Part shown: positions 17,269 through 26,600 of the stretch, piece by piece
Position numbering within the stretch: the first letter of the stretch is position 1
How the letters are laid out: each line of letters opens with the position of its first letter
Assembly: GCA_004551485.1 (NCBI GenBank)
Contig: SBLD01000003.1
Location: forward strand, 62,001 to 126,000
From: Billgrantia azerbaijanica
GTDB lineage: Bacteria; Pseudomonadota; Gammaproteobacteria; Pseudomonadales; Halomonadaceae
Length of the DNA: 64,000 nucleotides
Reading direction: 5' to 3'
The notes under the pieces: generated by a model
Database searches by the model: none
What the model was told of the DNA's origin: nothing
Seen by the model: only the letters and a program-made list of their open reading frames with translations
Position numbers and translations under genes: made by a program

Positions 17269-19346
17269 GCGCGCTCGAGGCCCCCGTCACCGCCCTCAAG
17301 GGCATCGGCGAAGCGCTGGCGGCCAAGCTCGTCCGCCTCGGCGTGGCGAGCGTCGCCGACCTGCTCTTCCACCTGCCGCTGCGCTACCAGGACCGCACGC
17401 ACGTCACTCCGATCGCCACCCTGCGTGCCGGCCTGGAGGCGGTGGTGGAGGGCGAGGTGGCGGCCAGCGAGGTAGTGCAGGGGCGCCGGCGCAGCCTGCT
17501 GGTGCGCCTGCGCGACGGCTCGGGCATCCTCAGCCTGCGCTTCTTCCACTTCTCGCCCGCCCAGCAGCAGCAGTTCCGGCCCGGCACGCGGGTGCGCGCC
17601 TTCGGCGAGGCGCGCGCCGGCGCCACGGGGCTCGAGCTCTACCACCCCGAGTACCGGCTGCTCGGCGGCGCCGCGCCCCCGGTGGAGGACCACCTGACGC
17701 CGATCTACCCGACCACCGAGGGGCTGCACCAGAGCCGCCTGCGTGCCCTGGTCGAGCAGGCGCTGGCGCAGCTCGACGACGATCCGCAGGCGCTCCCCGA
17801 CTGGCTGCCCGAGGCCCTGCGCGCGCGCTTCGACCTGCCCGAGCTGCACCACTGCCTGGCCGTGCTGCACCGCCCCCCGCCGGACATCGACCCCGAGCTG
17901 CTGGCCAGCGGGCGCCACCCCGCCAGCCGGCGCCTGGCGCTGGAGGAGTTGCTCGCCCACCACCTCAGCCTGCGCGAGGTGCGCCTGCGCATCCAGGCCG
18001 ACGGCGCCCCCGCCCTGCCCGCCGGGCGCGGGCTCCAGGCTCGCTTCCTCACCCAGTTGCCCTTCTCGCTGACCGGCGCCCAGCGCCGCGTGCTCGACGA
18101 GATCGCTGCCGACCTGGCGCGCACCACGCCCATGCTGCGCCTGGTGCAGGGCGACGTCGGCTCGGGCAAGACGGTGGTCGCCGCCATGGCCGCCCTCGCC
18201 GCCATCGCCGGCGACTGTCAGGCGGCGATGATGGCGCCCACCGAGATCCTCGCCGAGCAGCACTACCGCACCTTCCAGGCGTGGTTCGCCCCGCTCGGCA
18301 TCGAGGTGGCCTGGCTCTCCGGCAAGCTCAAGGGCAAGGTGCGCCTCGACGCCAAGGCAGCGATCCTCGACGGCCGCGCGCGCATGGTGGTGGGCACCCA
18401 TGCGCTGTTCCAGGGCGACGTGCACTTCCAGCGCCTGGGCCTGGCCATCATCGACGAACAGCACCGCTTCGGCGTGCACCAGCGCCTGGCGCTGCGCGAG
18501 AAGGGCGAGGCCGGCGGCCTCACGCCCCACCAGCTGGTGATGACCGCCACGCCCATCCCGCGCACCCTGGCGATGAGCGCCTACGCCGACCTCGACGTCT
18601 CGGTGATCGACGAGCTGCCGCCCGGCCGCACGCCGGTGACGACGGTGGCGGTGCCCGACGAGCGCCGCCCCGAGGTGGTGGCGCGCATCCGCCACGCCTG
18701 CGCCGAGGGGCGCCAGGCCTACTGGGTGTGCACACTGATCGAGGAGTCGGAGGTGCTGCAGTGCCAGGCCGCCGAGGCGACCCGCGACGAGCTGGCCGAG
18801 GCGCTGCCGGAACTCGCCATCGGCCTGGTCCACGGGCGCATGAAGGCCACCGAGAAGGCGGCGGTGATGGACGCCTTCAAGGCCGGCGAGCTGGACCTGC
18901 TGGTGGCCACCACGGTGATCGAGGTGGGCGTCGACGTGCCCAACGCGAGCCTGATGATCATCGAAAACCCCGAGCGGCTGGGGCTTTCCCAGCTTCACCA
19001 GCTGCGCGGCCGGGTGGGGCGCGGCAGCACCGAGAGCTACTGCGTGCTGCTCTACCACGGCCCGCTCTCCGCCCACTCCCGGGAGCGCCTTTCCGTGATG
19101 CGCGAAACCACCGACGGCTTTCGCATCGCCGAGAAGGACCTCGAACTGCGCGGCCCCGGCGAGGTGCTGGGCACGCGCCAGACGGGGCTCGCGCAGATGA
19201 AGATCGCCGACCTGGAGCGCGACGCCGACCTGCTCGAGCGCGTCGCCTCGCTCGCCGACGCCCTGCTCGCCAGCCGGCCCGAGGCCAGCCGGCCGCTGAT
19301 CCGCCGCTGGCTGGGCGAAGAAGCGGGCCGCTACGGGCAAGTGTGA
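17265..19346 (+). CDS. recG: ATP-dependent DNA helicase RecG
   Basis: A 693-residue helicase with an N-terminal wedge/OB domain (residues 1 to about 260), Walker A G-D-V-G-S-G-K-T-V (about residue 300), motif II D-E-Q-H-R-F-G-V (the DEQH box typical of RecG), T-A-T-P-I-P-R-T-L motif III, and helicase C-terminal motifs through G-R-V-G-R-G. It remodels stalled forks and branched DNA. ATG overlaps the oxyR stop, so the DNA repair gene is tied to the peroxide regulator. Confidence 0.97.
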   Translation: MSALEAPVTALKGIGEALAAKLVRLGVASVADLLFHLPLRYQDRTHVTPIATLRAGLEAVVEGEVAASEVVQGRRRSLLVRLRDGSGILSLRFFHFSPAQQQQFRPGTRVRAFGEARAGATGLELYHPEYRLLGGAAPPVEDHLTPIYPTTEGLHQSRLRALVEQALAQLDDDPQALPDWLPEALRARFDLPELHHCLAVLHRPPPDIDPELLASGRHPASRRLALEELLAHHLSLREVRLRIQADGAPALPAGRGLQARFLTQLPFSLTGAQRRVLDEIAADLARTTPMLRLVQGDVGSGKTVVAAMAALAAIAGDCQAAMMAPTEILAEQHYRTFQAWFAPLGIEVAWLSGKLKGKVRLDAKAAILDGRARMVVGTHALFQGDVHFQRLGLAIIDEQHRFGVHQRLALREKGEAGGLTPHQLVMTATPIPRTLAMSAYADLDVSVIDELPPGRTPVTTVAVPDERRPEVVARIRHACAEGRQAYWVCTLIEESEVLQCQAAEATRDELAEALPELAIGLVHGRMKATEKAAVMDAFKAGELDLLVATTVIEVGVDVPNASLMIIENPERLGLSQLHQLRGRVGRGSTESYCVLLYHGPLSAHSRERLSVMRETTDGFRIAEKDLELRGPGEVLGTRQTGLAQMKIADLERDADLLERVASLADALLASRPEASRPLIRRWLGEEAGRYGQV

Positions 19347-19401
19347 CCGCACCGCGACACGTTCAGAGGGTGTTTACACACTACTGCGCTAGGCCATGCT
19401 C

Positions 19402-19758
19402 TCAAAGACACTTGAGGAGTGCCTGCAGCTTCTGCAGATCGCCGGCGTCGCCGACCAGGCGCACTCGACCGGCCATCATGCCGTCGAGGAAGGCCTGCTG
19501 GGTGGGCTTGCGGAGAATCTTGAGCGCCGTCGCCTCGTCCTCGAAGCGCAGTTCCAGGTCGAGGTCCACCGGCAGTCCCCGGCCGGCCCGGATACCGTGC
19601 GGCGACATGCGGTAGTGGCGGGCGATGGTGAGGTCCTCGGTGGCGATGCCCCAGTCGAGACCGCGCATCGCGGTCAGGCTGTCGCGAAAGCGCGGCTTGC
19701 GCCGCAAGGCCCGCTTGAGCATCCATCCCAGCAGCCACAGCATCAGTCGCAGCTTCAT
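19402..19758 (-). CDS. SCP2-like small protein, function unknown
   Basis: A 118-residue protein. The first 20 residues are basic-hydrophobic (L-R-L-M-L-W-L-L-G-W-M-L-K-R) and could be an amphipathic membrane-contact helix. The rest resembles a minimal SCP-2 sterol-carrier domain: strands D-L-D-L-E-L-R-F, then A-L-K-I-L-R-K-P-T-Q-Q-A-F-L-D-G and G-R-V-R-L-V-G-D-A-G-D-L-Q-K-L near the end. SCP2 domains bind lipids or quinones, but the match is by pattern only. It follows hupB on the same strand after an 80-base gap with a hairpin. Confidence 0.6.
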   Translation of the reverse strand: MKLRLMLWLLGWMLKRALRRKPRFRDSLTAMRGLDWGIATEDLTIARHYRMSPHGIRAGRGLPVDLDLELRFEDEATALKILRKPTQQAFLDGMMAGRVRLVGDAGDLQKLQALLKCL

Positions 19759-19796
19759 GTCGAGTCCGATTCGAGCGCTCGAGGTAAAGTAGGCAT

Positions 19797-19823
19797 CGCG
19801 GCCTGCGTCAGCGGCAGGCCGCG
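19797..19823 (-). terminator. hairpin after hupB
   Basis: Ten-base arms CGCGGCCTGC and GCAGGCCGCG with a seven-base loop, immediately downstream of hupB on the minus strand. There is no T-run, so termination would be partial and may set the level of the downstream SCP2-like gene. Confidence 0.5.
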
Positions 19824-19836
19824 CGACGGGGCGGCG

Positions 19837-20115
19837 TCAGGGCTTGCCGACGGCGTCCTTGAGCCCCTTGCCGGGCTTGAAGGCCACCGTCTTGCTGGCC
19901 GGGATGGCCAGCGGCTGGCCGGTCTGGGGGTTCTTCCCGGTGCGGGCGGCACGCTCACGCACGGTGAAGGTACCGAAGCCGATCAGCGACACGTCCTGTC
20001 CCTGGGCCACGCTGCCGGTGATCTCGTCGAGAATGACGTTGAGCACCTGGCTGGCTTTGTCCTTGGATAGATCGGCACGCTCGGCAATCGCCGCAGCGAG
20101 TTCGGGTTTACGCAT
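19837..20115 (-). CDS. hupB: HU-family DNA-binding protein
   Basis: A 92-residue histone-like protein with the full HU layout: N-terminal helices (K-P-E-L-A-A-A-I-A-E-R-A), G-F-G-T-F core turn and the DNA-contact arm R-T-G-K-N-P-Q-T-G. It binds and bends DNA nonspecifically as a dimer; HU is also an assembly factor at oriC. The order hupB then rubredoxin reductase is also seen in pseudomonads. AGGAGGG precedes the start. About 215 bases separate it from the rubredoxin reductase gene; only a short GC hairpin (20297-20312) was seen there. Confidence 0.94.
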   Translation of the reverse strand: MRKPELAAAIAERADLSKDKASQVLNVILDEITGSVAQGQDVSLIGFGTFTVRERAARTGKNPQTGQPLAIPASKTVAFKPGKGLKDAVGKP

Positions 20116-20331
20116 ACAGCCCTCCTGGATACTGGCTTCGTTGTCCGGCGGTGGCGACCACCGGTGACGTTATTGTTGATGAGAATAGGGGTACCGCTTC
20201 TGCATCACTCGCATAACGCCTCTCCCTCTGCGCTGGCGAGACACCCAGAGCAGATGGAATGACACCATGCGAATGACACCGACCCGTGGCATCTCAGGCC
20301 TGACCCCAGGCCCCGCGCGACGGCAACGCCA

Positions 20332-21492
20332 CTAGCCTAGCAACGGCGGTGCAGCCCGCGCCAGCTCAACTTTCCGCCGCACGCAGCGTCCTGTCAACGC
20401 AAAGCCGATCAACCGTTCGGCAGCATCCTCGGCGAGGGCCACGAGATCGCGCCCCTCCCCCTCGATGCGCCAACGCGCCGGCGGCTCGGCCGGCGGCAGC
20501 GCCACCACCGGCAACAGTGGCGTCTTGACCAGCACCGGCCAGGCCCCGTAGGCCACCGCGGTGGGCGTGCCGGCCAGCGTGCGGGCCAGCGCCTTGGCGC
20601 TCGCCTGCAGTGGCTGCACGAACATGGCATTGACGCCGTCCACACAGGCCACGTCGCCCAGCGCATGGATGCCCGGGGCCGAGGTGGCCAGCGTCCTGTC
20701 GACCCGGATGCCAGCGGCGCCGACCGCCAGCCCCGCCGCTTCGGCCAGCGCCGTCCGCGGTCTGAGGCCGGTGGCCACCAGCACCAGGTCGGCGTCCAGT
20801 CGCGAGCCGTCATCCAGGTGCACCGCCACCGCCGCCCCTTCCGCCGCGAGGGAGGCCAGGGTGCGCCCGGCGTGCAGCGTCATGCCGGCCTCCCGGAAGG
20901 CCTCGCCCAGCGCGCGCCCCAGCGGCGCCGGCAGGAGACGCGGCAGCGGTGCGACCTCCGGGGCCACCAGCGCCACGCGATGGCCGCCCGCCGTCAGGTC
21001 GTTGGCGAACTCGCAGCCCACCAGGCCGAAACCGACGATGGCCACCCGCGCCGGCCGGCCGAGCGCCTCGAGGGCCGCATGGAAGGCGCGGTAGTCGTCG
21101 AGGTCGTTGATGCTGAAGATCCGCTCGTCCAGTTCCGGTGGCACGGCAAACGGTCGCGCCGGGCTGGCCCCGGTGGCCAGCACCAGCTCGTCCCATGGCA
21201 GGCGCTCCGCGCCGATCTGCAGGGTGCGCGCCGGCACATCGATGGCGTCGACCCGCGTGTGGGTGCGCATCACCACCCCCAGCCGCTCGGCCGCGGCCAG
21301 TGCCGACTGACTGGCCAGGCGCTCGGGCGGCAGGCGCTTGGCGAAACCGGTGGAGAGCAGCGGCTTCGAATAGTCGTCGCCGCTGTCGGCGGTGATCACG
21401 GTGATCGGCCGGTCGTCCTTCAGCGCGCGCAGCTGGCGCACCAGGCCCAGGCCCGCCATGCCGGAGCCGATGATGGTCAAAGGAGCGGTCAT
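20332..21492 (-). CDS. rubredoxin-NAD(+) reductase-like FAD protein
   Basis: A 386-residue two-dinucleotide-site flavoprotein. The FAD motif I-G-S-G-M-A-G-L-G is at residues 8-16, the second Rossmann motif I-V-G-F-G-L-V-G-C-E is near residue 150, and A-L-G-D-V-A closes the FAD site near residue 275. It matches the rubredoxin reductases of pseudomonads, also by position between hupB and ubiC. Such enzymes pass electrons from NADH to rubredoxin for alkane hydroxylation or oxidative-stress defence. No rubredoxin gene is present next to it here, so its electron partner is unknown. Confidence 0.85.
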   Translation of the reverse strand: MTAPLTIIGSGMAGLGLVRQLRALKDDRPITVITADSGDDYSKPLLSTGFAKRLPPERLASQSALAAAERLGVVMRTHTRVDAIDVPARTLQIGAERLPWDELVLATGASPARPFAVPPELDERIFSINDLDDYRAFHAALEALGRPARVAIVGFGLVGCEFANDLTAGGHRVALVAPEVAPLPRLLPAPLGRALGEAFREAGMTLHAGRTLASLAAEGAAVAVHLDDGSRLDADLVLVATGLRPRTALAEAAGLAVGAAGIRVDRTLATSAPGIHALGDVACVDGVNAMFVQPLQASAKALARTLAGTPTAVAYGAWPVLVKTPLLPVVALPPAEPPARWRIEGEGRDLVALAEDAAERLIGFALTGRCVRRKVELARAAPPLLG

Positions 21493-21599
21493 GAACGTCT
21501 CTCTGCCTCGCGAACCGCGCTAGCCGCGGTTCGCCCCGGGGAATCGCTACAGGGGCGCATGGTACACTATGCGCCCCCCGCTTGACGTGGAGAGAGACG

Positions 21600-22166
21600 G
21601 TGACCCGCCGCCGCACGCTGCCAACCGCCCCGGTCAGCCCGACCGCCAACGCCCTGCCGTGGCGGCCGCTGGCCGCCTCGCGCCCGGCCATGACCCCGCC
21701 GTGGTGGCGCTGGGTGGCGTCGCGCGACTCGCTCACCGCGCGCCTGATCGACGCCGGCAATGGCCGGACGTTCCGCGTGCGGCTGCTCGACCAGCGCCTG
21801 GGCCGCCCGCGCACCGACGAGGCCCGCGCCCTGGGCCTGGCGCCGGGGCGCCATGCCTGGCTGCGCGAGGTGGCACTGTGCCTGGAGGAGCGCCCCTGGG
21901 TCGTCGCTCGCTCGGTGGCGCCGCTCGCCCGGCTGCGCGGCAGCCGGCTCGCCCACCTCGGCGAACGCTCGCTGGGCAGCTGGCTGTTCCGTCAGCCGGA
22001 TCTCGAGCGTAGCCCCATCGAGGTCACCGCCGCCCCGGCTCCCTTCCACCCGGCCCCGGGCCCCTGGGGCCGGCGCTCGGTGTTCCGCCACGGCCGCTTC
22101 GCCGTGCTGGTGCAGGAGTTCTTCCTCGACGCCATGGCGGATGAACTGGGACTCCCGGCACGTTAG
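21600..22166 (+). CDS. ubiC: chorismate pyruvate-lyase
   Basis: A 188-residue enzyme converting chorismate to 4-hydroxybenzoate and pyruvate, the first committed step of ubiquinone synthesis. Recognised by R-L-L-D-Q-R-L-G, the R-E-V-A-L-C-L-E-E-R-P-W-V-V-A-R-S segment and the C-terminal V-Q-E-F-F-L-D, all typical of UbiC, and by the following ubiA. A GTG start at 21600 is chosen over a TTG at 21582 because GGAGAGAG lies just before it. The gene is divergent from the rubredoxin reductase with about 107 bases between. Confidence 0.9.
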   Translation: MTRRRTLPTAPVSPTANALPWRPLAASRPAMTPPWWRWVASRDSLTARLIDAGNGRTFRVRLLDQRLGRPRTDEARALGLAPGRHAWLREVALCLEERPWVVARSVAPLARLRGSRLAHLGERSLGSWLFRQPDLERSPIEVTAAPAPFHPAPGPWGRRSVFRHGRFAVLVQEFFLDAMADELGLPAR

Positions 22167-22195
22167 GATAAGCGTCGTCCACTGAGGAGGAACCG

Positions 22196-23086
22196 ATGGA
22201 CCGCTCCCTGATGCGCCCCACGGGGCTCGCCCGCCTGCCCGATTTCCTGCACCTGATGCGCCTGGACCGCCCCATCGGCACCTGGCTGCTGATGTGGCCC
22301 ACGCTGTGGGCGCTGTGGGTCGCCGCCGCGGGGATTCCCGACCGCCGCGTGCTGCTGATCTTCATCGTCGGGGTCTACCTGATGCGCGCGGCAGGCTGCG
22401 TGGTCAACGACTACGCCGACCGCCACTTCGATGGCCACGTCAAGCGCACCCGGAACCGCCCGCTGGCCACCGGACGCATCGGCGAGGGCGAGGCCAAGGC
22501 GCTGTTCGCCACCCTGGTGACGGCCGCCTTCGTGCTGGTGTGGTTCACCAACCTCTTCACCGTCCTGCTCTCGCTGGTGGGCGTGGCACTGGCCTTCATC
22601 TACCCCTTCATGAAGCGCTACACCCATCTGCCGCAGCTGTTCCTCGGCGCGGCCTTCTCCTGGGCCATTCCCATGGCCTTCGGCGCCGTGCTCGGCACGA
22701 TTCCCGTCGAGGCGTGGCTGCTGTTCGCCGCCAACGTGGCCTGGACGGTGGCCTACGACACCGAGTACGCCATGGTCGACCGCGACGACGACCTCAAGGT
22801 CGGCATCAAGTCCACCGCCGTGCTGTTCGGCCGCGCCGACCGACTGATGATCGGGGCGCTGCAGGGGTTGACCCTCGCCCTGCTGGCCTGGGCCGGGGTG
22901 CGGCTCGCGCTCGGCGGCTTCTTCTGGCTGGGACTTTGCGCCATGGCCGCCACCTTCCTCTGGCAGCAGTGGCTGATCCGCCACCGCGAGCGCGAGCGCT
23001 GCTTCCAGGCCTTCCTCAACAACCACTGGTCGGGGCTGCTGGTGTTCGCCGGCCTGGCGCTCGCCCTGTGGCCCACCGCCGGCTGA
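22196..23086 (+). CDS. ubiA: 4-hydroxybenzoate octaprenyltransferase
   Basis: A 296-residue membrane prenyltransferase with eight or nine hydrophobic segments. Both Asp-rich motifs are present: [12 protein letters not shown] near residue 70 and [12 protein letters not shown] near residue 190. It attaches the polyprenyl chain to 4-hydroxybenzoate made by UbiC upstream. AGGAGGA precedes the ATG. A Pho box and phoB follow; the operon ends here. Confidence 0.96.
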   Translation: MDRSLMRPTGLARLPDFLHLMRLDRPIGTWLLMWPTLWALWVAAAGIPDRRVLLIFIVGVYLMRAAGCVVNDYADRHFDGHVKRTRNRPLATGRIGEGEAKALFATLVTAAFVLVWFTNLFTVLLSLVGVALAFIYPFMKRYTHLPQLFLGAAFSWAIPMAFGAVLGTIPVEAWLLFAANVAWTVAYDTEYAMVDRDDDLKVGIKSTAVLFGRADRLMIGALQGLTLALLAWAGVRLALGGFFWLGLCAMAATFLWQQWLIRHRERERCFQAFLNNHWSGLLVFAGLALALWPTAG

Positions 23087-23101
23087 GGGGCTATGGCGGC
23101 G

Positions 23102-23119
23102 CTGTCATCCAACTGTCAT
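23102..23119 (+). promoter_or_regulatory. Pho box upstream of phoB
   Basis: CTGTCAT-CCAA-CTGTCAT: two perfect 7-base half-sites four bases apart, the PhoB-binding layout. It ends 51 bases before phoB; the sequence ten bases downstream, TGAGAT, could serve as a -10. It implies PhoB autoregulation under phosphate starvation. Confidence 0.9.
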
Positions 23120-23170
23120 GATGTCGTGATGAGATCGTCAGCGAGTCGCCACTGACCGCGAGGGCCCGCG

Positions 23171-23860
23171 ATGACTGCCAAGACCGTTCTGATCGTCGAC
23201 GACGAGGCGCCGATCCGCGAGATGATCGCCGTGGCGCTGGAGATGGCCGACTATCGCGTGCTGGAGGCCGACAATGCCCAGACGGCCCACGCCATGGTCG
23301 TCGATCACCAGCCCGACCTGCTGCTGCTCGACTGGATGATGCCCGGCACCAGCGGCATCGAGCTGGCCCGGCGCCTCAAGCGCGAGGAGACCACCGCCGA
23401 GCTGCCGATCATCATGCTCACCGCCAAGAGCGAAGAGGACAACAAGATCCAGGGGCTCGAGGCGGGTGCCGACGACTACATCACCAAGCCGTTCTCGCCC
23501 CGCGAGCTGGTGGCCCGGCTCAAGGCCGTGCTGCGCCGCACCACGCCACGCGGCGTGGAGGAGCCAGTGGAGGTCGAGGGCCTGCGCCTCGATCCGGTCA
23601 GCCATCGCGTCAGCGCCAACGGCATGCCGCTGGAGATCGGCCCGACCGAGTATCGCCTGCTGCAGTTCTTCATGACCCACCCGGAGCGCGCCTACACCCG
23701 CGGCCAGCTGCTCGACCAGGTGTGGGGCGGCAACGTCTACGTCGAGGAGCGCACGGTGGACGTCCACATCCGCCGGCTGCGCAAGGCGCTCGGCGACGGC
23801 CACCAGCACCTGGTGCAGACCGTGCGCGGCACCGGGTACCGCTTCTCCGCCAAGGGTTGA
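23171..23860 (+). CDS. phoB: phosphate regulon response regulator
   Basis: A 229-residue OmpR-family regulator. Receiver: V-D-D-E-A-P near residue 9, phosphoacceptor Asp in L-L-L-D-W-M-M-P near residue 53, K-P-F-S-P-R-E-L. Winged-helix C-terminal domain: [17 protein letters not shown]. It is the PhoB type by sequence, by the W-M-M-P-G motif, by its own Pho box and by pairing with phoR one base downstream. It should control the pst genes further along. Confidence 0.96.
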   Translation: MTAKTVLIVDDEAPIREMIAVALEMADYRVLEADNAQTAHAMVVDHQPDLLLLDWMMPGTSGIELARRLKREETTAELPIIMLTAKSEEDNKIQGLEAGADDYITKPFSPRELVARLKAVLRRTTPRGVEEPVEVEGLRLDPVSHRVSANGMPLEIGPTEYRLLQFFMTHPERAYTRGQLLDQVWGGNVYVEERTVDVHIRRLRKALGDGHQHLVQTVRGTGYRFSAKG

Positions 23861-23861
23861 C

Positions 23862-25205
23862 GTGAGACGCCCGTGGAGCCGTGAACTGTGGCGCCTGACC
23901 TGGCTGGCCGGCCTCGGCGCCCTGCTCGGCTGGCCATTCGGGGCAACGGCCCTGGGCCTGGCGGCGGGACTCGCCCTGTGCCTCGCCTACCACCTGCGCC
24001 AGCTGCGCGCCCTGCACCACTGGCTGACCCGCAATCCCCAGGCCGAGCCCCCGGCCGCCGGCGGGCTGTGGGGCGAGCTCTTCGATCGCCTCTACCGCTA
24101 CCAGAAGGGCCAGCGCCATACCCAGCAGCGGCTGCGCGACACCCTGCGGCGCATCCAGGAATCCTCCGAGGCGATGCGCGACAGCGTGGTGATGCTCGAC
24201 TCCCACGGCGACCTGGAGTGGTGGAACAGCGCCGCCGAACGCATGCTGGGGCTGCGGGCCACCCACGACCGCGGCCAGCACATCACCAACCTGATCCGCG
24301 ACCCGCGTTTCGTCGCCTACTTCAACGCCCGCGACTACCGCGAGCCGCTGACGCTGCCCTCGCCCATCGACGAGCGCCAGGTGCTGCAGTTCCAGCTCAC
24401 CCTCTACGGCGACGACGAGCGGCTGCTGATGGCCCGCGACATCACCCGCCTGCACCGGCTGGAGGAGATGCGCCGCGACTTCGTCGCCAACGTCTCCCAC
24501 GAGCTGCGCACGCCCCTGACCGTGCTCGCCGGCTATCTCGAGACCTTCGGCGACCTCGGCGAAGCGCTGCCATCGCGCCTGGCCCGGGGGCTTGCGCAGA
24601 TGCAGAGCCAGACCACGCGCATGCAGAACCTGGTCAACGACCTGCTGCTGCTGTCGCGGCTGGAGATCGACCGCAGCGGCGACGACCACGCACCGCTGGA
24701 TGTCGCCCCCCTGCTGGAGAGCATCCGTCGCGACGCCCAGGCGCTGGCCGGCGAACGCCAGACCCTGGACGTGGCGATCGACGAGCCGCGGCGCCTGGTC
24801 GGCAGCGAATCGGAGCTGCGCAGCGCCATCTCCAACCTGGCGTTCAACGCGGTGCGCTATGCCGGCGACGGCTGCCACATCGTGCTGCGCTGGAAGCCCC
24901 ACGGCGACGGCGCCTGCGTGGAGGTGGAAGACGACGGCGAAGGCATTGACCCGGTGCATATCCCGCGCCTCACCGAGCGCTTCTACCGCGTCGACAAGGG
25001 GCGCAGCACCGCCACCGGCGGCACCGGCCTGGGGCTCGCCATCGTCAAGCACGTACTGCTGCGCCACGACGCCCGCCTAGAGATCGACTCGCTCCCCGAC
25101 CGGGGCGCCCGCTTCCGCTGCGTCTTCCCGGCCAGGCGGCTACGGCCGGGTGCCGTCAACGACAGCCACGCGCCCCGGGCCTCCCGGGCCGGCGGGCAGC
25201 GCTGA
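23862..25205 (+). CDS. phoR: phosphate regulon sensor histidine kinase
   Basis: A 447-residue PhoR. N-terminal hydrophobic pair (about residues 7-45), a short PAS domain (roughly 95-205), H-box V-S-H-E-L-R-T-P-L-T-V near residue 212, N-box S-N-L-A-F-N-A-V-R-Y and G2 G-G-T-G-L-G-L-A-I-V-K. GTG start one base after the phoB stop, so it is coupled. PhoR phosphorylates PhoB when PstSCAB-PhoU report low phosphate. It converges with the copper chaperone gene across eight bases. Confidence 0.95.
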   Translation: MRRPWSRELWRLTWLAGLGALLGWPFGATALGLAAGLALCLAYHLRQLRALHHWLTRNPQAEPPAAGGLWGELFDRLYRYQKGQRHTQQRLRDTLRRIQESSEAMRDSVVMLDSHGDLEWWNSAAERMLGLRATHDRGQHITNLIRDPRFVAYFNARDYREPLTLPSPIDERQVLQFQLTLYGDDERLLMARDITRLHRLEEMRRDFVANVSHELRTPLTVLAGYLETFGDLGEALPSRLARGLAQMQSQTTRMQNLVNDLLLLSRLEIDRSGDDHAPLDVAPLLESIRRDAQALAGERQTLDVAIDEPRRLVGSESELRSAISNLAFNAVRYAGDGCHIVLRWKPHGDGACVEVEDDGEGIDPVHIPRLTERFYRVDKGRSTATGGTGLGLAIVKHVLLRHDARLEIDSLPDRGARFRCVFPARRLRPGAVNDSHAPRASRAGGQR

Positions 25206-25213
25206 CGGCAGGC

Positions 25214-25696
25214 TCAGGGGGTGTGGTGCCCCTCGGCGGCCTCGCTGCCGTCCTCGGCGCTCTGCACCCACACCTCCACCTGCACCTCGCCGCGTTCTGC
25301 GAATTCCAGGGTCAGCGGGAAACGGTCACCGTCGTTCAGCGGCGCCACGAGGTTCATCAGCATCAGGTGGTAACCGCCGCCGGGGCGCATGCGCTGCGTC
25401 GTGCCGGGCGCGACCTCGAGCCGCTCGACGCGGCGCATGCGCATCACGCCCTCGTCCATGCTCATGTCATGGATCTCGACGCTCTCGCTGGCCGGCGAGC
25501 TCGCCCCCACCAGCACGGCCGGCGTGTCGCCCGTCACGCTGATGTCCAGATAAGCGGCGCCGTGGGGCACGCTGGGCGGCGCCGGGGTGGCGAAGGGGTG
25601 GGCGATACGCAGGTCATCCTGCTGGATGTCGTGCGCCAGGACGGGGGTGGCCAGCAGCAGGCCAACTGCCAGCAGCAGGGAGGGGATTCGACGCAT
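25214..25696 (-). CDS. periplasmic PCuAC-type copper(I) chaperone
   Basis: A 160-residue exported protein: signal peptide M-R-R-I-P-S through L-A-H-D (about residue 22), then the PCuAC fold. Its metal motif is readable: H-D-M-S-M near residue 77, M at about 86-88, and H-L-M-L-M near residue 110, the H(M)x10Mx21HxM pattern of Cu(I)-binding PCuAC. The family delivers copper to SCO proteins and the CuA site of cytochrome oxidase. A SCO-like gene begins this window, so a shared copper route is possible. AAGGAGC precedes the start. It is downstream of cysZ on the same strand. Confidence 0.87.
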   Translation of the reverse strand: MRRIPSLLLAVGLLLATPVLAHDIQQDDLRIAHPFATPAPPSVPHGAAYLDISVTGDTPAVLVGASSPASESVEIHDMSMDEGVMRMRRVERLEVAPGTTQRMRPGGGYHLMLMNLVAPLNDGDRFPLTLEFAERGEVQVEVWVQSAEDGSEAAEGHHTP

Positions 25697-25794
25697 GGGC
25701 TCCTTCCTCGTGGTCCGTGGTGATAAATGCCGCGTGATGGCATGCAGTATAGGCGAGCCCATGGTAGCAACCGCCGGTCCGCCGCACGCCACGC

Positions 25795-26526
25795 TCACGG
25801 CGTCGCAATGTCGCACTGGCCGCGGTAGTGACGCTCCCACAGCAACACGCCGGCGGCCACCGCCCCGGGCAGCAGGAAGAGGTTGGCCAGCGGCAGCCAG
25901 GTGATCAGCGTCACCCAGCCGCCGTAGGAGAGCGTCGGCCACCAGCGCGCGGCGAGACGGCGGCGCATGTCGGCGAAGCTCACCTGGTTGTTGTCCATGG
26001 GGTAGTCGAGGTAGGTGATGGCCATCACCCAGGCGGAGAAGAGCGCCCACAGCAGCGGCGCCGCCAGGTTGAGCACCGGTATCCAGCCGATGGCGAACAG
26101 CAGCAGCGCCCGCGGCAGGATGTAGGCCAGCTTGACCAGCTCGCGCCCCAGGGCGTCCACGGCGGTCCGCGCCAGGCCACGATCGTCGAGCGGCGGCCGG
26201 CCGGTGGCCTCGATCTCCACCCGGGCCGCCAGCAGACCGTAGAAGGGCGCGGCGATCAGGTGCGTCACCAGGGTGAAGGTGAAGAAGACGATCAGCACCA
26301 GGCTGACCACGAAGAGCGGCCAGATCAGCCACTCGAGCCAGGCCAGCCAGCCCGGCACCAGGGCCATCCAGGCATCCAGCCAACCGCCGAAGTGGGCCAG
26401 CACGTAGTAGAGCATGGCCGCGTAGACCAGCAGGTTGACGAGGATGGGGGCGAAAACGTAGCGGCGCAGGCCGCGGGAGTAGACGAGGCGGGTGCCACGG
26501 GTCAGGGCCGTCAGGGCATCGAGCAT
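25795..26526 (-). CDS. cysZ: CysZ-like sulfate transporter
   Basis: A 243-residue membrane protein with four or five hydrophobic segments (about residues 18-40, 65-90, 135-165, 205-225) and the family core F-P/Y-D-Y-P-M-D-N-N near residue 180. It resembles CysZ/EI24-domain proteins, which import sulfate for cysteine synthesis. ATG 26526 carries AAGGAAG just upstream. A hairpin lies between it and phoU, so it has its own expression control. CysZ rather than another EI24 protein is likely, not certain. Confidence 0.82.
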   Translation of the reverse strand: MLDALTALTRGTRLVYSRGLRRYVFAPILVNLLVYAAMLYYVLAHFGGWLDAWMALVPGWLAWLEWLIWPLFVVSLVLIVFFTFTLVTHLIAAPFYGLLAARVEIEATGRPPLDDRGLARTAVDALGRELVKLAYILPRALLLFAIGWIPVLNLAAPLLWALFSAWVMAITYLDYPMDNNQVSFADMRRRLAARWWPTLSYGGWVTLITWLPLANLFLLPGAVAAGVLLWERHYRGQCDIATP

Positions 26527-26547
26527 GGGACTTCCTTGAAACGAATC

Positions 26548-26575
26548 GAGCGGGCCGCCGGACGGCGGCCCGCTC
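26548..26575 (-). terminator. GC hairpin after phoU
   Basis: Twelve-base arms GAGCGGGCCGCC and GGCGGCCCGCTC with a four-base loop, 26 bases beyond the phoU stop and 22 bases before the cysZ start on the minus strand. Only a short T-poor tail follows, so it is an intrinsic-terminator candidate of moderate strength. Confidence 0.6.
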
Positions 26576-26600
26576 ATTGACGGCCAAAGCGCCCCGCGAA

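Noticed and set aside
16348-19346. oxyR-recG 4-bp overlap as a novel regulatory link
   Set aside because: The same operon is described in pseudomonads, so it is conserved rather than new.
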